A DNA stretch of 16,397 nt from an uncultured Phascolarctobacterium sp. (GTDB lineage: Bacteria > Bacillota > Negativicutes > Acidaminococcales > Acidaminococcaceae): NCBI GenBank assembly GCA_900552855.1, contig USBG01000026.1, forward strand, positions 1-16,397, written 5' to 3'. The number at the start of each line of letters is the position of its first letter. Within the stretch, counting starts at the first letter, position 1. A program made the translations under genes and the position numbers. The notes under the pieces are model-generated. The model was not told the DNA's origin, did not search any database, and saw nothing but the letters and a program-made list of their open reading frames with translations. Positions 13,815 to 16,397 of this stretch are shown piece after piece.

Positions 13815-16109
13815 TTAGAAGCTATAACGAACGCCAGCGTTCCATTGCCACGGAGTAGCAACATCGCCGCCATAAGTCTTTTCTACGTCAAAGTATACAT
13901 AGGTTGCATCACTCAGATTGATGTTGGTGCCTACGCCTACTTCGAACCAGCCGCCGCCAAGATCTTGCTCATAGGTATCGCTTGCTTTGCCATCTTTGGA
14001 CATCATAGTTACTTCAGTTTCACCGTCAAAGTCATACAGATAGGATGCACGTACATATACATTGCCATCTTTAATGTCCTTGCCTAAGGAGAAGCCTACG
14101 CGACCAACCAAGCTTTCCATACCATCTTGATATGCCATTGCTTTATCGGTTGCATAGTTTACGCTGCCAACTTTACCGTAGGTCAGCTCTACTTGGGGCT
14201 CTACCCAGAAGCCATTGCCCTTGTCAAAGCGCTTGCCATATTCTGCACTTACGCTGTAGCCATTGGTATCGTATTCGCCTTTGCCAATACCACCTACAGC
14301 ATCAAATTCGTGCTCTAAGCGTGCATATTTTGCAATCAAGTCAATGAAGCTACCATCCTCATTCAGCTTGCTGCCATAAACTGCAAAGCCTTTATGAGTG
14401 TTTTCACCGCTGCCACCTGCAAAGCTGCTTTGTGCATCAGTATAGGTCAGTGCTGCACCAACATTCCAAGATTTATCAGTGCTCAGCTTTTCATCATAAC
14501 CAATTTGGTATGCATTGTATTGATTCTTAACACTCTTGAATTCGCTTTCGCCACGAGTCATTCTGGTCCAAATACCGTGTTCACCATTGCTGTTACGCAG
14601 TTCGCCAAGACGTTTGTTCATATCGTTATTTTCTTGACGCCAAGCCATCAAAGCAATGCTGCCCATTTCAGAAATTGCAGTGTTTGTAGTATTTTTAGCT
14701 TGAGAACCAGTTACATTACCTTTTTCATCAACAAAGCCTTCAAAACGACCACCAATTACGCCTTCGTCAGTAGTAACCTTATCAACAACAGTTGTAGAAG
14801 TACCAGCAGTTTCGTCTTTTTTAACAACCACGTCAGCTAACTTACTAGCATCTGTTTCACCAGCAGCAATTTGGTCAGCAATAGCACCACTACCCTCAAC
14901 AGTTACATTTTGAGCATTAGCATCCTTGCTTACAACCATTTGGTTATTTACATCATTAGTTTTAACAATAGCAGAATCAGCAGTCAAATTATCAATAGAA
15001 AGTTTTTGACCATTGCCAGCCATATTAATAATACCACCATCTTTAACAGTCAGATTATTTACAAAGCTATCCTTGTCAGATGTCCAGACTGCTCCATTAG
15101 AAACACCAAGAATCATTGCGTTAACTTCATCTTTACCAGAAGGCGGATACGGATTACCATTTACAAAAATATTACCATTTAAATAGGATTGGCTATTATT
15201 CAAATTAATATCAACGGTTGCGTCAACGTCAGTACCAGAAGTAGGTGCATCGTAGTTAAAGTTTATATCTCCGTTAATCTTTACTGTACCATTGCCAGCT
15301 TTATTTATTATAGTAGTAGCATCACCACGAGTACTAATAGCCGTACCTGCATTAATGGTTAAATTATTATTTACAATAACTTTAGAAGAAGAGTAAGCTA
15401 CAATACCGATATTAGAATATTCTCCAGAGCCATCTGGTTTAGTATTACCTGAAGTTACATCAATAACTGTGTTTTTTGCATCAATAGTAATAGTAGACGG
15501 ATTATTTATATCTCCAGTATTATTTTGAGCCCAAATACCCACAGCCAAACCATTATCAGAATGAGCTTTAATCTGTAAATCATCACCCTTAATCTTTACT
15601 AAAGAAGGTTTTGCATAAATGCCATTATTTTTATCAGGATCATTTACACTACGAATTACTTCTACACCAGTAGCATAACCTAATTTACTAGTAGCACTAA
15701 TAACAATACTCTTAGTATCTTCATTACCTATATTAACTTTACCGCCATCAGTAAAAGACACGAGTGCGTTACCTTTAAATTTGGTTACAGCACAAGCACT
15801 TACACCAGTTGCATCATTTGTATTGCTAACACCTATGCTTATATCTGAACCCAAAACGTTAACAGTTGCATTATTAAAAGCGGCAATACCATAATTTTTA
15901 TTAGTTAATATTGCTCCAGTATGTTTAATTACACTTCCATCCTCACTATTAGAAACTTCTGCATTTAATGCAAGTCCTGTTTGTTCCAAAGATGAATCCT
16001 GCCATTTACCATCAACGTTCTCATAAACAGCTGCCATTGCGCTGCCAGTAATTACAAACACCATTAAAGCGCCGAGAGCAAAGCTTCTCTTCATCATTTT
16101 CTTTTTCAT
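13815..16109 (-). CDS. autotransporter (type Va secretion), outer-membrane beta-barrel (764 aa)
   Basis: This self-secreting surface protein has a signal peptide, MKKKMMKRSFALGALMVFVI then TGSAMA (cleavage about 27). A beta-helix-like, Asn/Thr/Gly/Asp-rich passenger follows (about 28-470), then a helical linker (about 474-505, ISEMGSIALMAWRQENNDMN). The 250-residue beta-barrel starts at GEHGIWTRMTRGESEF (509 on) and ends in the required aromatic residue, ...NAGVRYSF. I use the ATG at 16109 because it opens the signal peptide, with GGGAG just upstream. The frame runs on to 16163, but those 18 residues would spoil the signal. The passenger has one Cys and no catalytic triad or RGD that I can see, so adhesion or aggregation is more likely than protease activity. 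BAM-dependent assembly implies an outer membrane. Confidence 0.93.
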   Translation of the reverse strand: MKKKMMKRSFALGALMVFVITGSAMAAVYENVDGKWQDSSLEQTGLALNAEVSNSEDGSVIKHTGAILTNKNYGIAAFNNATVNVLGSDISIGVSNTNDATGVSACAVTKFKGNALVSFTDGGKVNIGNEDTKSIVISATSKLGYATGVEVIRSVNDPDKNNGIYAKPSLVKIKGDDLQIKAHSDNGLAVGIWAQNNTGDINNPSTITIDAKNTVIDVTSGNTKPDGSGEYSNIGIVAYSSSKVIVNNNLTINAGTAISTRGDATTIINKAGNGTVKINGDINFNYDAPTSGTDVDATVDINLNNSQSYLNGNIFVNGNPYPPSGKDEVNAMILGVSNGAVWTSDKDSFVNNLTVKDGGIINMAGNGQKLSIDNLTADSAIVKTNDVNNQMVVSKDANAQNVTVEGSGAIADQIAAGETDASKLADVVVKKDETAGTSTTVVDKVTTDEGVIGGRFEGFVDEKGNVTGSQAKNTTNTAISEMGSIALMAWRQENNDMNKRLGELRNSNGEHGIWTRMTRGESEFKSVKNQYNAYQIGYDEKLSTDKSWNVGAALTYTDAQSSFAGGSGENTHKGFAVYGSKLNEDGSFIDLIAKYARLEHEFDAVGGIGKGEYDTNGYSVSAEYGKRFDKGNGFWVEPQVELTYGKVGSVNYATDKAMAYQDGMESLVGRVGFSLGKDIKDGNVYVRASYLYDFDGETEVTMMSKDGKASDTYEQDLGGGWFEVGVGTNINLSDATYVYFDVEKTYGGDVATPWQWNAGVRYSF

Positions 16110-16311
16110 ACTCTCCCAACCTTTCATAAAAAGTTTAAATTGACCCAACAGATGACAAGGCACATCTGCATTGTATATTATTAGCGACAGTCGTCGCCAG
16201 CAATATATTTACGCAACCATAACTATGAGCGCAAACTCAATCATTAGCTTATAGGTCATTTTATTTCGTATTTACTAAAGCATTTAGCAAATTTACACAT
16301 ATTTATGATTC
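16110..16311 (-). other. structured ~200-base 5' leader of the autotransporter mRNA
   Basis: The leader contains two small stems: GCGAC/GTCGC (16184-16197) and CAGATG/CATCTG (16149-16168). The rest is AT-rich. No known riboswitch or leader-peptide pattern was recognised. It may affect mRNA stability or translation. Confidence 0.4.
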
Positions 16312-16318
16312 TGCCTAA

Positions 16319-16347
16319 AGTATAGCACTGAGCCCACACCCAGTCAA
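16319..16347 (-). promoter_or_regulatory. sigma-70-type promoter of the autotransporter
   Basis: TTGACT (16347-16342), an exact 17-base spacer and TATACT (16324-16319) form the strongest promoter match in the window. Transcription would begin near 16312, giving a leader of about 200 bases. Confidence 0.75.
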
Positions 16348-16380
16348 GCAGATATACATTGAGTGCATTTGCTTAACAGC

Positions 16381-16394
16381 GTTGCTACAGCAAC
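16381..16394. repeat. short inverted repeat at the window edge
   Basis: GTTGCT and AGCAAC are separated by two bases. It may be part of a terminator or operator that continues outside the window; too little is visible to say more. Confidence 0.3.
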
Positions 16395-16397
16395 ACT

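Noticed and set aside
16110..16163. Longer start for the autotransporter
   Set aside because: It would place 18 residues before a perfectly good signal peptide and has no ribosome binding site. The leader stems lie there instead.

Overview
The window looks like chromosomal DNA of an anaerobic, low-GC, Gram-negative-walled Firmicute (class Negativicutes). The Phascolarctobacterium/Acidaminococcaceae group is my best guess, at low confidence. The gene style, AT-rich spacers and strong GGAGG-type ribosome binding sites are those of Firmicutes. A complete classical autotransporter with an outer-membrane beta-barrel (13815-16109, minus) nevertheless requires an outer membrane.

Layout. At the left edge (1-2054) lies a small regulatory module. 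It holds the first 31 codons of an SLC13/DASS-type anion permease, two tiny minus-strand genes of 68 and about 58 codons, and a divergent LysR-type regulator. Both tiny genes are preceded by the same roughly 65-bp promoter/operator, which repeats at an exact 491-bp offset and contains a LysR-type dyad. From 2081 to 4945 (minus) lies a ZntA/CadA-type P1B ATPase with an unusually long His/Cys-rich N-terminus and two HMA domains. Its promoter is flanked by two near-identical 18-bp operators of the ArsR/SmtB kind. From 5275 to 10599 (minus) lies a five-gene Nik/Dpp/Opp-type ABC importer in the order permease, permease, binding protein, ATPase, ATPase. A cobalamin riboswitch (10719-10825) and an intrinsic terminator precede it, so the likely cargo is cobalt, or another B12-related ligand, rather than peptides. 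Then come a MATE-family efflux protein (10992-12320, minus) and a divergent succinylglutamate desuccinylase/aspartoacylase-family zinc hydrolase (12452-13423, plus), driven by overlapping promoters. The spacer 13424-13814 holds two strong terminators and a MITE-like palindromic repeat. The right edge is the autotransporter and its promoter.

How it works together. Two units handle metals. The P-type ATPase exports Zn/Cd/Pb-type divalent cations under probable derepression by a metal sensor encoded outside the window. The riboswitch-controlled importer should be switched off when cobalamin is plentiful. If the host is a succinate-to-propionate fermenter, B12-dependent methylmalonyl-CoA mutase would explain the demand for cobalt; that link is inference. 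The LysR protein probably controls the two small-gene units and the anion permease. No CRISPR array, tRNA, rRNA, transposase or phage gene was seen.
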